47,001 nucleotides of DNA from Mesorhizobium sp. M00.F.Ca.ET.216.01.1.1. GTDB lineage: Bacteria; Pseudomonadota; Alphaproteobacteria; Rhizobiales; Rhizobiaceae. The stretch lies in assembly GCF_004010325.2 (NCBI RefSeq), contig NZ_SADR02000037.1, positions 1 to 47,001 on the forward strand, given 5' to 3'. Position numbers and translations under genes: made by a program. Positions 8,674 to 16,745 of the stretch are shown here, in pieces; the stretch's first letter is position 1; each line of letters starts with the position of its first letter. The notes under the pieces were generated by a model, which saw nothing but the letters and a program-made list of their open reading frames with translations, was not told where the DNA came from and made no database searches.

Positions 8674-9060
8674 TCAGCGCGCCCTGGCTGCAACCATTCG
8701 CCAAGTACCCGGCTTGCCCTCGAACACAGCTTCGACAAGTTTTTCCCCATCGACCCACCCCAGCTGCGCCAGGAGTTCGCACGCGATAGAATCTTTGCCC
8801 ATACTAATACATCGCTTCACGGCAACCGTCGATCCAATCCCGTGCATTGAGATATCCCAATTGGATAAGCGAAAGAGCTCGCCTTTGGCAGTTTCGTTCG
8901 ATGGCCGGATGCCCGCATCGAGATCGGATTCCATAAGCCCGTTCAATGAGGAGGCGGCTTTTGAGCCTTCACCAAAGTCGAAGCCTTGGCGACCGACCAA
9001 CGGTGCGGCATAGATGCCAATAAGGATACCGATCCCGAGCAGGAGACTTCGACCGCTCAC
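8674..9060 (-). CDS. Small exported protein of unknown function
   Basis: 128 residues. Residues 1-20 (GRSLLLGIGILIGIYAAPLV) form a signal peptide or anchor. The mature part contains SNWDISMHGIGSTVAVKRC, ACELLAQLGW and GTWRMVAARAR; two Cys residues about 11 apart could form a disulphide. No family is recognised. The likely start is GTG 9060, four bases after the TGA of the extended ParA reading (9064-9066), which suggests translational coupling. It lies between ParA and the XRE regulator and is probably part of that operon. Confidence 0.55.
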   Translation of the reverse strand: MSGRSLLLGIGILIGIYAAPLVGRQGFDFGEGSKAASSLNGLMESDLDAGIRPSNETAKGELFRLSNWDISMHGIGSTVAVKRCISMGKDSIACELLAQLGWVDGEKLVEAVFEGKPGTWRMVAARAR

Positions 9061-9116
9061 GGATCAATAGCCGTTGTCTCGTAGAAACTGGTCGATGGCC
9101 GCCTTTATGATCACCG

Positions 9117-9791
9117 TCATCTTGATATCGTTGAAAGGGCCGCGACCTCGGCGCGGCCCTTTATGACCGGGTCGGTCAGTTCGAGCATCTGCAAGGTGCC
9201 GAGGCCGTTGCGGATTTCGCGGTAGCAATTTCTTTCGGTGAGCTCGGTATCCATCAGCGTCGATTCATAGCCACTATCGCGAAGATTGGCGATGAACGGA
9301 CGGATCAGCCTGTAAGCCTCGAGAAAACGGCCAGGAAGTGCGATGCGCGTCACCACGTTGACGTGCGGAATCGTGCGCCGCTGCCTGTCGCCAATATCCG
9401 CGGTCACGGTGGCGGCTTCACCGGCCGCCTTGATTTCATCCTGGTTTGGCTGAAGTGGTGTCAGCACCAGGTCGGAGTTGCGGATGATCGTATCGCGGAT
9501 GACGCTGTCGACGCCCGGTGAGTCCATCAGGATTACGTCATAGACGCCGTCTTGTTCGGCCAGCACGGTTTCAATGCTTCGCTGGGTTGCCGCGCTGTGC
9601 AGCTCGATGTTGGCCGGAAGATTGTCCTTGGCCTCGCATCGCTTCCACCATTCGGCGAGGTTTTGGCGCGGATCGGCGTCAATCAGAAGCACCCTCTTTC
9701 CATGAATAGCGTACTCGCCGGCAACGAGGATAATGACCGTCGTCTTCCCGGCGCCGCCTTTGCCGCTGATTGCGCAAATTCTTCGAGGCAT
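9117..9791 (-). CDS. ParA/MinD-family ATPase, C-terminus probably frameshifted
   Basis: A 224-residue partition-type P-loop ATPase. The deviant Walker A is SGKGGAGKTT at about 8-17, the A' motif VLLIDADPRQNLAEWW follows at about 34-49, and Walker B is VILMDSPGVDS at about 84-94. ATG 9791 is supported by AGAGGGATC upstream. This short, unfused ParA resembles those of plasmids and integrative elements that segregate DNA with a small partner. At the 3' end the frame stops at 9117-9119 after VAALSTISR. A single-base correction in CCCTTTC (near 9132) would instead continue NDIKMTVIIKAAIDQFLRDN to TGA 9064-9066, which looks like native protein and abuts the next start. No ParB is visible in the window. 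Confidence 0.85.
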   Translation of the reverse strand: MPRRICAISGKGGAGKTTVIILVAGEYAIHGKRVLLIDADPRQNLAEWWKRCEAKDNLPANIELHSAATQRSIETVLAEQDGVYDVILMDSPGVDSVIRDTIIRNSDLVLTPLQPNQDEIKAAGEAATVTADIGDRQRRTIPHVNVVTRIALPGRFLEAYRLIRPFIANLRDSGYESTLMDTELTERNCYREIRNGLGTLQMLELTDPVIKGRAEVAALSTISR

Positions 9792-9940
9792 GTCTGATCC
9801 CTCTTTTGCCGCAACCCCCAAAGGCGAACGCGGCAGGCCGTCGCCACGCTCGTGCCTCCTCAACAGCATTTCCAAACGATGTGTTGCTTGGTTTCGCAAG
9901 GCGTTTTTACACGGCGGGATTAAGCCTCACTACCCCAGGG

Positions 9941-10018
9941 TGTGATACTTCAATCACATCTTGCTTTCACATCGTAACGTCATGGCATGTGAACACACCG
10001 TGTGAGCCAGTCGTGTGA
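9941..10018. repeat. Cluster of TGTGA/TCACA repeats (operator- or iteron-like)
   Basis: Six copies of TGTGA or its complement lie in 78 bp: 9941, 9954 (inverted), 9967 (inverted), 9988, 10001 and 10014. The copies at 9941, 9954, 9967 and 9988, 10001, 10014 start exactly 13 bp apart within each trio. They lie upstream of the leftward parA and opposite the rightward relaxosome-like gene. Regular spacing near one helical turn suggests binding of a regulator, a centromere-like site for ParA's partner, or replication iterons. Confidence 0.6.
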
Positions 10019-10048
10019 AATTAGATCACCGAGCGCTGGCGTTGAGCA

Positions 10049-10277
10049 AACCCTGGAGCCCTCGCCAGTCGACGCAATTTTCCCTCGTTTGGCCAAAGGG
10101 GCCGTCAGCGCCGCCGCAGGCCTTCCCGCTCCTTTCGTGGTGAACCCCGGAGCCGCGCGAAGGCCGTCTGTGACGCTCGCACGCAGTCCGCCAGGGCGAA
10201 GAGCGGAGCGTCCCTTGCGGGCGAGTACGAGGGGCACACAAAGGCCGACAAAGCGGTCCTGGAGGTGAACCCTGGAG
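10049..10277 (+). repeat. Three direct repeats of AACCCYGGAG
   Basis: Copies lie at 10049-10058, 10143-10152 and 10268-10277. The last two share the longer GGTGAACCCYGGAG (10139-10152, 10264-10277). Spacings are 94 and 125 bp. The stretch from 9940 to 10290 holds no convincing gene and looks like a cis-acting region. Confidence 0.45.
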
Positions 10278-10292
10278 AGCGTTTTAGCGTTT

Positions 10293-10323
10293 CATGGGCA
10301 GCGGACGAAGGCCGTTGCCCATG
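10293..10323. repeat. oriT-like inverted repeat at the relaxosome-gene start
   Basis: CATGGGCAGCGG and CCGTTGCCCATG form a 12 bp inverted repeat with one mismatch around the 7 nt loop ACGAAGG. It immediately precedes or overlaps the start of a ribbon-helix-helix gene. Hairpins of this kind flank nic sites in mobilisable elements; no nic sequence could be assigned. Confidence 0.45.
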
Positions 10324-10677
10324 GTCGCGATAAAGTCGAGCGACGTGTGGGCCGCGCGAAGTTTTCCTCCGTTGAGTGCGAATTTCACGTCTATTGATGG
10401 TGGCACCGCGAAATTCGAGGTCCGGCTCGAGCCGGACCGGAAGGGTCGGATGGTGCATGCCCGCGTCGGCGCGGACGAATATGCGGCGATCGAAAAGGCC
10501 GCGAAGGCGGCCGACATGACGGTTTCGGGATTTTTCCGGTCGCTGATCCTCGAAGGCGCCGGCGTACGACCAATCCTGACTAAGGATGAAGCGAGGCAGC
10601 GCAGGGACGGTACGATGCCAAGCGGGGCGGCCGGCGCAGTCTGGCGAAGGCCGAAAGAAGCCGGGAGTATGCCATAA
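10294..10677 (+). CDS. Ribbon-helix-helix mobilisation (MobC/TraJ-like) protein
   Basis: Up to 127 residues. The core (about 40-95) reads EVRLEPDRKGRMVHARVGAD, then EYAAIEKAAKAADMTVSGFF and RSLILEGAGVRP. A short beta strand followed by two helices with MTVSGFFRS is the layout of CopG-like relaxosome accessory proteins, which bind oriT and help the relaxase nick DNA. The start is uncertain: ATG 10294 lies inside the hairpin, ATG 10321 at its end, and neither has a clear ribosome site. The C-terminus is basic. The next gene follows closely. No relaxase (HUH nuclease) is found in the window, so this is a partial mobilisation module or depends on factors elsewhere. Confidence 0.6.
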   Translation: MGSGRRPLPMVAIKSSDVWAARSFPPLSANFTSIDGGTAKFEVRLEPDRKGRMVHARVGADEYAAIEKAAKAADMTVSGFFRSLILEGAGVRPILTKDEARQRRDGTMPSGAAGAVWRRPKEAGSMP

Positions 10678-10760
10678 AGGTAACGCAAAGTTGGCAGAAA
10701 ATTGCGCTCGCCAGCGGTGATCGGCGTGTTGCCGCTTATGCGGAACAGCTGCGGGATCAT

Positions 10761-11714
10761 TTGACAGCAAGCCTTTCGGCGGGTCAGGCAGGAGCGAGCG
10801 CAAATGTCGTCCATGCAGATTTCGGCTCAAAATTCCGCGCCAATCTGGTAACATTGCAGAAAGTCGTTTTGGAGGGTCAGGAAATGCGCGAGACGACGCG
10901 GGCAGAGTTTGAAGCATATGAAAAGAAGGTCGAGACGGCCTTATTCCGGCTGGAACGGAGCGTCGGTCCGGACGAGCGAGACGACTTTGATGAAGTCGCG
11001 TCTGTCGCCCGCGAGCATGTGAACGGCCGGCGCGAGCTCATGGAACTTTACGAGATGAAGGGCCAGGCACAGGCGGAGCAGGGAACTGCGACCGAGCGAG
11101 ACAAAGGCCAGGAGCGTCGAGACGATGCGAATGAACAGTGGGATGCGGCAGTCGCCAAACACGGTGAGGCGGTTGTCGAGGCGGCAAATGACATTCTCTT
11201 GGACATCGAAACCGGTCGCGAGGGTTTGGATAGAATTGAGGCCGGTGAGCTTTCCAACGATCCAAGGGTATTGCGAGCTGATATCGAGCGCGGACTGGCA
11301 CGCGCGGGGGAGCTTGCCGTCCAGGGCAACACCTATATGCGCGAGGTAGCCGAGAAGGATCCGGAGCTCAAGCGCGCTATCGAGGCAGCAGAACATACCG
11401 ACGAACCGCCGACAGAAGACAAAGGCAATACCCCGGCCAATGTCGATGCCGTGAGCGAACAGCAGCGAGATCCTCGCCCCGAGGAGGCCGAGCGGCGGCC
11501 GGACGAACCGGCCGAGCAGGCTCACGAACTGGCGTCGACCGTAGATGCTACAAATCGGCTGCAGGATAAGGTAACCAGGGACAAGGAGGCCGCACAACGA
11601 GGCGGTGAAACGACGCGGACCGATCCGGCGCAACAGCATATTCCTCGCCTCGAGGAGTTGGAGCGGGAGGAACTAGAAAGAAGGGAACGCGACCGCGACG
11701 ACCGGGACCGTTAA
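10761..11714 (+). CDS. Highly charged coiled-coil protein of unknown function
   Basis: 317 residues, over a third of them Glu, Asp, Arg or Lys, with long helices (EFEAYEKKVETALFRLERS at about 48-66; ELMELYEMKGQAQAEQGTAT at about 93-112) and a disordered acidic tail ending in RERDRDDRDR. No membrane segment and no family match known to me. The frame stays open upstream to 10662 without a stop (VTQSWQKIALASGDRRVAAY), but no standard start codon appears there, so the true N-terminus may lie before TTG 10761 or may have been mutated. It sits between the relaxosome-like protein and a tiny membrane protein and is probably co-transcribed with both. Confidence 0.65.
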   Translation: MTASLSAGQAGASANVVHADFGSKFRANLVTLQKVVLEGQEMRETTRAEFEAYEKKVETALFRLERSVGPDERDDFDEVASVAREHVNGRRELMELYEMKGQAQAEQGTATERDKGQERRDDANEQWDAAVAKHGEAVVEAANDILLDIETGREGLDRIEAGELSNDPRVLRADIERGLARAGELAVQGNTYMREVAEKDPELKRAIEAAEHTDEPPTEDKGNTPANVDAVSEQQRDPRPEEAERRPDEPAEQAHELASTVDATNRLQDKVTRDKEAAQRGGETTRTDPAQQHIPRLEELEREELERRERDRDDRDR

Positions 11715-11720
11715 TGGACC

Positions 11721-11927
11721 ATGTTTAATCGACAGGATTACGTCTATCAGAGCAGCGACCCGAAGGGTGACGAGGGGTTTGGCAAGGTATTTGCCATCGT
11801 CATCTGTTTCGTTTTCTTCCTGGGTGCACTGCAGGTTGCTTATGAAACGGTGTCTGGCTGGTACCAGAACGTCATGCAGTGGGGCAGCGAAACGCTGGCG
11901 TTTTTGGCCGGCTTTTGGCCGTTCTGA
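11721..11927 (+). CDS. Small membrane protein (68 aa)
   Basis: A short protein with one clear transmembrane helix (FAIVICFVFFLGALQVAY, about residues 24-41) and an aromatic, membrane-hugging C-terminus (WGSETLAFLAGFWPF). The start is ATG 11721, six bases after the TAA of the coiled-coil gene, so coupled translation is likely. The N-terminal MFNRQDYVYQSSDPKGDEG is polar. Unknown function; the context suggests a partner of the coiled-coil protein. Confidence 0.6.
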   Translation: MFNRQDYVYQSSDPKGDEGFGKVFAIVICFVFFLGALQVAYETVSGWYQNVMQWGSETLAFLAGFWPF

Positions 11928-12052
11928 TAGTTGCGGGCCCCTGGCACTCAAGTCTTAGGACAAGGATAAGAAAATGGCAGTAAAACGAACCGGAGTCCTT
12001 ATTCGAATACGGTTGAACAAAGCGGACTTAGGTCGAAAATCGGATATGACGA

Positions 12053-12431
12053 ATGGGCGACGTTGTGACCGTCAGAACTGCAGCTCTAGGCGATGCGGCG
12101 GAAATTCAGGCGATCTATTCACCTATCGTCGAGCACACCGCAGTAACGTTCGAGGAGGTGCCTCCCACCATCGATGAGATGGCTGGGCGGATCGAAGAAA
12201 CGCTCCTTGGTTATCATTATTTGGTTGCCGAACGGGGCGGTCGTGTCATTGGATTTGCCTACGCCGCCCCCGCATCGCACCCGTGCCGCATACCGCTCAT
12301 CAGTTGACGTGACCGTCTATGTCGCGGAAGGGGCACACCGGATAGGCGTTGGGCGTCAACTGTATGGAGCGCTGCTTCCCGATCTAGCAGGACGAGGTTT
12401 TCACGCGGCTTTCGCCGGTATCGCCCTTCCT
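12053..12431 (+). pseudogene. PAT/bar-type N-acetyltransferase, 5' part, frameshifted
   Basis: The N-terminal two thirds of a phosphinothricin-type GNAT. GTG 12062 or ATG 12053 gives VRTAALGDAAEIQAIYSPIV and ERGGRVIGFAYAAP. A one-base shift in GCCCCCG near 12270 then leads to HRTRAAYRSSVDVTVYV, GVGRQLYGALLPDL and HAAFAGIALP, including the acetyl-CoA loop (RIGVGRQLY). The reading breaks off after codon CCT 12429-12431. The missing C-terminus is found intact at 14201-14320. Homologues acetylate the amino group of glufosinate, methionine sulfoximine or similar amino acids. Both the frameshift and the insertion inactivate it. Confidence 0.8.
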
Positions 12432-14200
12432 AGTAGGGTCAATACCCAATCACTCTGGACGATCGAGCTCGGACCTTTCCCGGACGTTTGAAGCGCCGGA
12501 CGCTTCCAAAGCCCGATGCAAAGGCGATCTGGGAGTGCGATAGAGACGTCTCACCTATCAACCGTTTGACTTTCTGAACTCTCTGTAGCCGCCACCTGCG
12601 TTGGGCTTGCCCCAACAGGTTTCGCGAACAAGCGCGCGAATCAACTTCTGCAACGGCGACGGCTGAAAATTGCCCGACGCAGCTCTCGGATGGGTAGCGA
12701 CCTGGTGATATCTTCGCTTCGGGCGCCGGGCTTGCTCCATCCTTCGAGGGAGGACATTCTCATGGCCATCATCAACGGCGACGACCTTGCCAATGTGCTG
12801 ATCGGCACCAACGCGGCCGACACGATCAGAGGGCTCACTGGGGACGACACGCTGTTCAGTTTGGCCGGACATGACCTGCTCAACGGCGGCAACGGCGCCG
12901 ACATCATGAGCGGCGGACCCGGCGACGACCTCTATATCGTCGACAATGGCGCAGACACTGTGATCGAAAGCCTGAATGAGGGAACGGACCGGGTCGAGAG
13001 CTCGGTCACCTTCAGCCTGAACGTCCCCGGCGCCTTCGACGTCGAGAACCTGACGCTGACGGGCAGCCTCGAGATCAATGGCCTGGGCAATGCGCTGAAC
13101 AACAGAATCGTCGGCAACGATGTCCACAACGCGCTCTACGGAAGGGCGGGACACGACAGCCTCTTCGGCCTCGGCGGCAACGATTACCTCGAGGGCGGAG
13201 CCGGCTCCGATACGCTGAACGGCGGACAAGGCGCTGACATCATGCGGGGCGGTGACGGCAATGATACCTACGTGGTCGACAATGCCGGCGATACGGTCCG
13301 TGAAGAGGTCGGCGCGGGTCACGATAAGATCGTGAGCTCGGTCAGCCTCGATCTGCGCGTCGGATACCTGGTGAATGTCGAGAACGTGACGCTGATTGGG
13401 TCGGCAGATCTCAACGCGAGCGGCAATGGGCTCAGCAATACCATCGTCGGCAACGCCGGCGACAACCTGCTGATCGGATACGACGGAAGCGATCAGCTGC
13501 GCGGAGGGGGCGGCAACGACGTGATCCACGGCGTCGAGGGCAACGACCTCATCAACGGCGATGAGGGCTTCGATTCGATCATAACAGGCAGAGGGTTCGA
13601 CAGGGTCGTCTTCGACACGCCGCTCGCTCCCGACAACATCGACGCGGTCCAGGATTTCGATACGCTGCGCGACCTTTTCCTGCTGGACCACGCCATATTC
13701 GGTGCGCTGGCGCCGGGTGCGGTGCCGGCAGACGCCTTCGTCATCGGCACGGCAGCCGCCGACGCCGACGACCGCCTCGTCTACGACGCCGCCAGCGGCT
13801 GGCTGTCATACGATGCGGACGGCTTTGGCGGGCTCGAGCAAACGCTGTTCGCCGTGGTGGCGGGCGACCTTCCGTTTACCGGCTCGGACTTCTGGGTGAT
13901 ATAGCGCCCGCTACGGCTCGCCCACCCGACTACACATTCGGCGATTCACATTGAGGCGCGACGCCGGCGCCTCCCTCTGCGCCGAAGATGAACGTCTGTT
14001 GATGGTGCAAAGCAGGCCACATGAATTGCCTTTGCGGCACCAAGCGGTGTCGATGCCAAGTTTTCGCGGAGGCTCGCGAGATGCAATCGAAGCGCGATCG
14101 ACCGGCCTTTGCTGTGCTCGTTGCCGCCGACCGATTCAAACGGCAAGATTCCACGCATCTCGGCCATTGGCGGCAGCCAATCTGATTGAGTTTTGATCAT
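12432..14200 (+). mobile_element. 1.77 kb insert splitting the acetyltransferase gene, carrying an RTX gene
   Basis: The acetyltransferase reading stops at 12431 (IALP) and resumes at 14201 (NAGSIRLHETMGF), exactly where homologues read IALPNAGS. So 1769 bp lie between two halves of one codon series with no loss of codons. The insert holds the RTX-repeat gene and no transposase. Its ends resemble each other weakly when inverted (11 of 15 bases near 12443-12457 and 14178-14192). I see no target duplication. It could be a non-autonomous transposon or an illegitimate recombination product. The stretch 12432-12761 contains no gene; 13905-14200 contains only an unconvincing leftward frame. Confidence 0.75.
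12762..13904 (+). CDS. RTX-repeat calcium-binding protein
   Basis: A 380-residue protein made largely of glycine-rich nonapeptides (GGxGxDxx): GGNGADIMSGGPGDDLY at about 46-62, LGGNDYLEGGAGSDTLNGGQ and GGDGNDTYVVDN at about 138-171, GGGGNDVIHGVEGNDLINGD at about 248-267. These fold into calcium-binding parallel beta rolls in proteins exported by type I systems. The C-terminal 100 residues (DRLVYDAASGWLSYDADGFG, and a hydrophobic end) are the usual uncleaved secretion-signal region. ATG 12762 follows GAGGGAGGAC. There is no catalytic domain. No complete type I exporter is nearby; only an ABC fragment at 31.7 kb, so export would need a system elsewhere. The long opposite-strand frame is a mirror of the repeats. 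Confidence 0.9.
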   Translation: MAIINGDDLANVLIGTNAADTIRGLTGDDTLFSLAGHDLLNGGNGADIMSGGPGDDLYIVDNGADTVIESLNEGTDRVESSVTFSLNVPGAFDVENLTLTGSLEINGLGNALNNRIVGNDVHNALYGRAGHDSLFGLGGNDYLEGGAGSDTLNGGQGADIMRGGDGNDTYVVDNAGDTVREEVGAGHDKIVSSVSLDLRVGYLVNVENVTLIGSADLNASGNGLSNTIVGNAGDNLLIGYDGSDQLRGGGGNDVIHGVEGNDLINGDEGFDSIITGRGFDRVVFDTPLAPDNIDAVQDFDTLRDLFLLDHAIFGALAPGAVPADAFVIGTAAADADDRLVYDAASGWLSYDADGFGGLEQTLFAVVAGDLPFTGSDFWVI

Positions 14201-14320
14201 AACGCCGGTAGCATCCGCCTACATGAGACGATGGGGTTCAAGGCGCTTGGGGTCTATCACGAGGTTGGTCGCAAGTTTGGCCAATGGCATGACGTCGGCT
14301 GGTGGCAGCGACTGCCGTAG
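14201..14320 (+). pseudogene. PAT/bar-type N-acetyltransferase, displaced 3' part
   Basis: Thirty-nine codons read NAGSIRLHETMGFKALGVYH, then EVGRKFGQWHDVGWWQ and stop at TAG 14318-14320. This is the conserved C-terminus of the family (GRKFxxWHDVxWWQ). It is the missing end of the gene starting near 12053, moved 1.77 kb away by the insert. Confidence 0.85.
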
Positions 14321-14394
14321 GTTCCCCTTCGATCGTCGCGAATGTCACTGACCGGACAGCGATCACGACCGCCCTTCCGCTGTCCCTGTACGAC

Positions 14395-14994
14395 TCACTT
14401 GCGAAACGTAGCCGGTGCATGGTCTTCACCTCCAGCCTGCTGATGCCCTCCACCTTCAGAGACTTCGGTGATCTTCTCGTATTCCGATTGCGACATCTCT
14501 GGAAGACGTCGGGTAAAGGCCACCATCGCCCATAGCTCTTCCTGGTTGTGCGTTGGACCAAACGCAGGCATCCCGGTCATTTTTATGCCGTTTTGCATGA
14601 TCCAATAGAGCTCTGCATCATCCAAGGTTGCAGCAGCTTTTTTAAGATCCGGCGGCTCTGGCTGCATGTTCTTGGCGAACTCCGCTCGAGAAATTCCCGG
14701 ACCACCGTGACAGTAGACGCAGCCTTCCTCCTTGTAGTGAAGGCCACCGGTGCGGATCATCTCCGGATCGTCAAGCGATCGATCGAGGCTGACATTGTGG
14801 CCGGCGTGGCGTTCAATGGAGTTGTTCCGGATTGTCTCCAGCGACCAGCGGACGAGGTCCCAGTCCTGCTCGGTGGCAGCAACATTGTAGAATCCAAAAT
14901 AGGTGTAGCTTGCCAGTCCGACGACGTTTGCGAGCAGGACAACAGCGATCGCAGCCAAGGTTCGCACGGTTAGCCTCATCGCGGCGGGCGTCAT
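14395..14994 (-). CDS. Membrane-anchored c-type cytochrome
   Basis: About 199 residues. Residues 6-32 (RLTVRTLAAIAVVLLANVVG) form a signal anchor placing the protein in the periplasm. A single haem-binding CVYCH motif lies near residue 96, in the context EEGCVYCHGGPG. The likely distal Met ligand is in NGIKMTGMPAFGPTH near residue 135, followed by ELWAMVAFTRRLPEMS, the last helix of class I cytochromes. It probably ferries electrons for a periplasmic dehydrogenase. The closest such enzyme in the window is the exported FAD oxidoreductase at 3970, but linkage is speculative. Start is ATG 14994 or 14979; neither has a clear ribosome site. A longer reading to 15351 is unlikely, because that part is not protein-like. 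Confidence 0.85.
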   Translation of the reverse strand: MTPAAMRLTVRTLAAIAVVLLANVVGLASYTYFGFYNVAATEQDWDLVRWSLETIRNNSIERHAGHNVSLDRSLDDPEMIRTGGLHYKEEGCVYCHGGPGISRAEFAKNMQPEPPDLKKAAATLDDAELYWIMQNGIKMTGMPAFGPTHNQEELWAMVAFTRRLPEMSQSEYEKITEVSEGGGHQQAGGEDHAPATFRK

Positions 14995-15239
14995 CGCGTA
15001 GGCCCGCCATCTGCCATCCTGAACGCCTGGCGCCGCCAATTTATTCCGCGGCTTTGCGTCACGACATCGCGAGCCGCGAATTCGAGATAAAACGGGGGGT
15101 GGTTCGGCTGGTGTGTCAATCTGTATTGAATCTGGATCCCCCAACGGGTGCGCCCCTGCGGATGGGGAGATCGGGGTGAGGAATTGACCAGCCTTCCGGG
15201 TTTTCGGAGAGAGGACCCAGGCAAAGCACGTCGTCATCA

Positions 15240-15494
15240 ATGACAATTTCGATTTGCGCATCTTTCCGTCCCCATCTTGACGCCGCCGGCCGTGTTGACA
15301 GCTCCGACCATGGACCGGCGGCCCGCTGGCATGATCGCGGCGAGCGCACATTGACGCTCGGCCATTTCGTCGCGTTAGGGGAATTGCGCGCCACCTTCGG
15401 GTTGCAGCTTTCGGCGCTCGCCGCCGAATTCGAGATAGACGTGGAAGAAGACCTTGCGTCGATCTTCCCCGTTGGCGGCGACCGGCATGGCTAG
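15240..15494 (+). CDS. Hypothetical small protein
   Basis: 84 residues; the second half (LGHFVALGELRATFGLQLSA, AAEFEIDVEEDLASIFPVGG) has coding-like codon use and predicted helices, the first half less so. Its stop overlaps the ATG of the next exported-protein frame at 15487 by eight bases, an arrangement typical of coupled genes. No family recognised. The N-terminal part may be out of frame. Confidence 0.35.
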   Translation: MTISICASFRPHLDAAGRVDSSDHGPAARWHDRGERTLTLGHFVALGELRATFGLQLSALAAEFEIDVEEDLASIFPVGGDRHG

Positions 15495-15790
15495 ATCGGT
15501 GACACTACGCCGGCTTTGCGCGGCTTCGGTTTTGGCGCTGGTAGTGCATCCACTGCCCGCAATGCCCAAGTCCTTCGTTGCACCACCTGCCAGTCGACGG
15601 GGTTTCGATAGACATGGCCGGGCATCAATTTCAGATCGACCTCGACGGCACGTCGCTATTGCTGGATTCCAGCGGAAAGCACCTCGACTGCCGGCAGATC
15701 GACACAAGGACCGTCTGCTTCAATGACGACCAAACGATAGTCTATTCCCTTGAGCCTGACGGGAAGCTCACGGCCGAACAGTCAATTTGA
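15487..15790 (+). pseudogene. Small exported protein, probably frameshifted
   Basis: ATG 15487 gives ARSVTLRRLCAASVLALVVH, a good signal peptide with a PLPAMP cleavage region. The frame then becomes Arg-rich and unlike protein. A neighbouring frame from about 15595 gives DMAGHQFQIDLDGTSLLLDS, DCRQIDTRTVCFNDDQTIVY and ends at TGA 15788-15790. One base change near 15580 would join them into a secreted protein of about 100 residues with two Cys. Function unknown. Confidence 0.4.
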
Positions 15791-16745
15791 GACGGCAATT
15801 GAGAGCGACAACCCACCGAGCTCTACAGCCAAAAGGAAAGTCGGCGGCCCATCTTTCAATGAGCATTGCCTGAACCCGCCGACCTGCGGATTGCCAGTGG
15901 CCCCGCGATTCGCAGCTTTGCCGGAACCAAGGCGTGCCGTCTAGCAATGTAGGCGTGTACAGTTCCAGGTGCGGAAGTTTTCAAGACTCTGCTCTAAACC
16001 GCATCCGCCGGCCGATGATCCCGGGTATCTCGTTCCGTGGCCCTCTTCTTGCCCGATCGGACTTTCCCCCATACGAAAGCGGAATAACAATATGTGAATT
16101 CACACCGAACAGTGACCCCGGGCACCGGAACGCTTAAATGTCTGATACAGCTGCTCTTTCCAGGATTTTCGAAGGGTCACGATAGTCGCCTTCTGGGACC
16201 CCCCCGGCTACACTCATTTTCGCAATGAAATCAGCCGGTTAATCCTGGTCGACATGGGATCACTGTTCCGTGCGATTTCACACTAAAGACGATGGGCGAG
16301 TGAACAGGTCCGATTGACCAACCCCATCTAACGCCGACAACTCGTCCAGCGTCGTGAGTTGCGTTGCCGTGTCAATTTTGGCGGCTAGGAGGCTGCTTGC
16401 GCATTCTTGAGGGGCAGTGGTTCCGCTGAGGTCAACTCCCGCCGTTGGACGTGTGTCAACTGAATGGCGGGTTCTGTGCGCAACTTGCTCGTTCCAATTG
16501 ACGAGGCGAAGGGCAACATTCCACAGCCAAAACAGAAGTTCGTTCGACGGCGGTCGAATGCAAACCCATGACCCTTCTGTGACGTTCTAATTGGGGCCGA
16601 TGAACGACCAGATCGGGTGGGAAATCGGCCATTGGCTCACCCAATTTAGATGCTGGCAAACCAGTTTCGAAGTCCAGTCCGATAGACTTTTGAAACGGGC
16701 GCCAATACAATCCGATGCCCTGCTTTCTATGAAAGCAAATGCAAA
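15791..16745. other. Gene-free stretch (about 950 bp)
   Basis: No frame here has convincing codon use, a ribosome site or a motif I recognise. It may be eroded former coding sequence plus the upstream region of the cyclase gene at 16746. Confidence 0.5.

Noticed and set aside
9941..10277. Possible CRISPR array
   Set aside because: Repeats are only 5-14 bp, occur on both strands, and spacers do not have the usual 30-40 bp size; no cas genes.
10105..10917. A 270-residue leftward frame over the repeat region and the RHH gene
   Set aside because: Overlaps the ribbon-helix-helix gene and the cis-acting spacer, with no family-like segment and Arg/Pro-rich composition.
12558..13691. A 377-residue leftward open frame opposite the RTX gene
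   Set aside because: Its Val/Asp-rich repeats are the mirror of the RTX nonapeptides, it has no ribosome site, and the plus-strand gene is certain.
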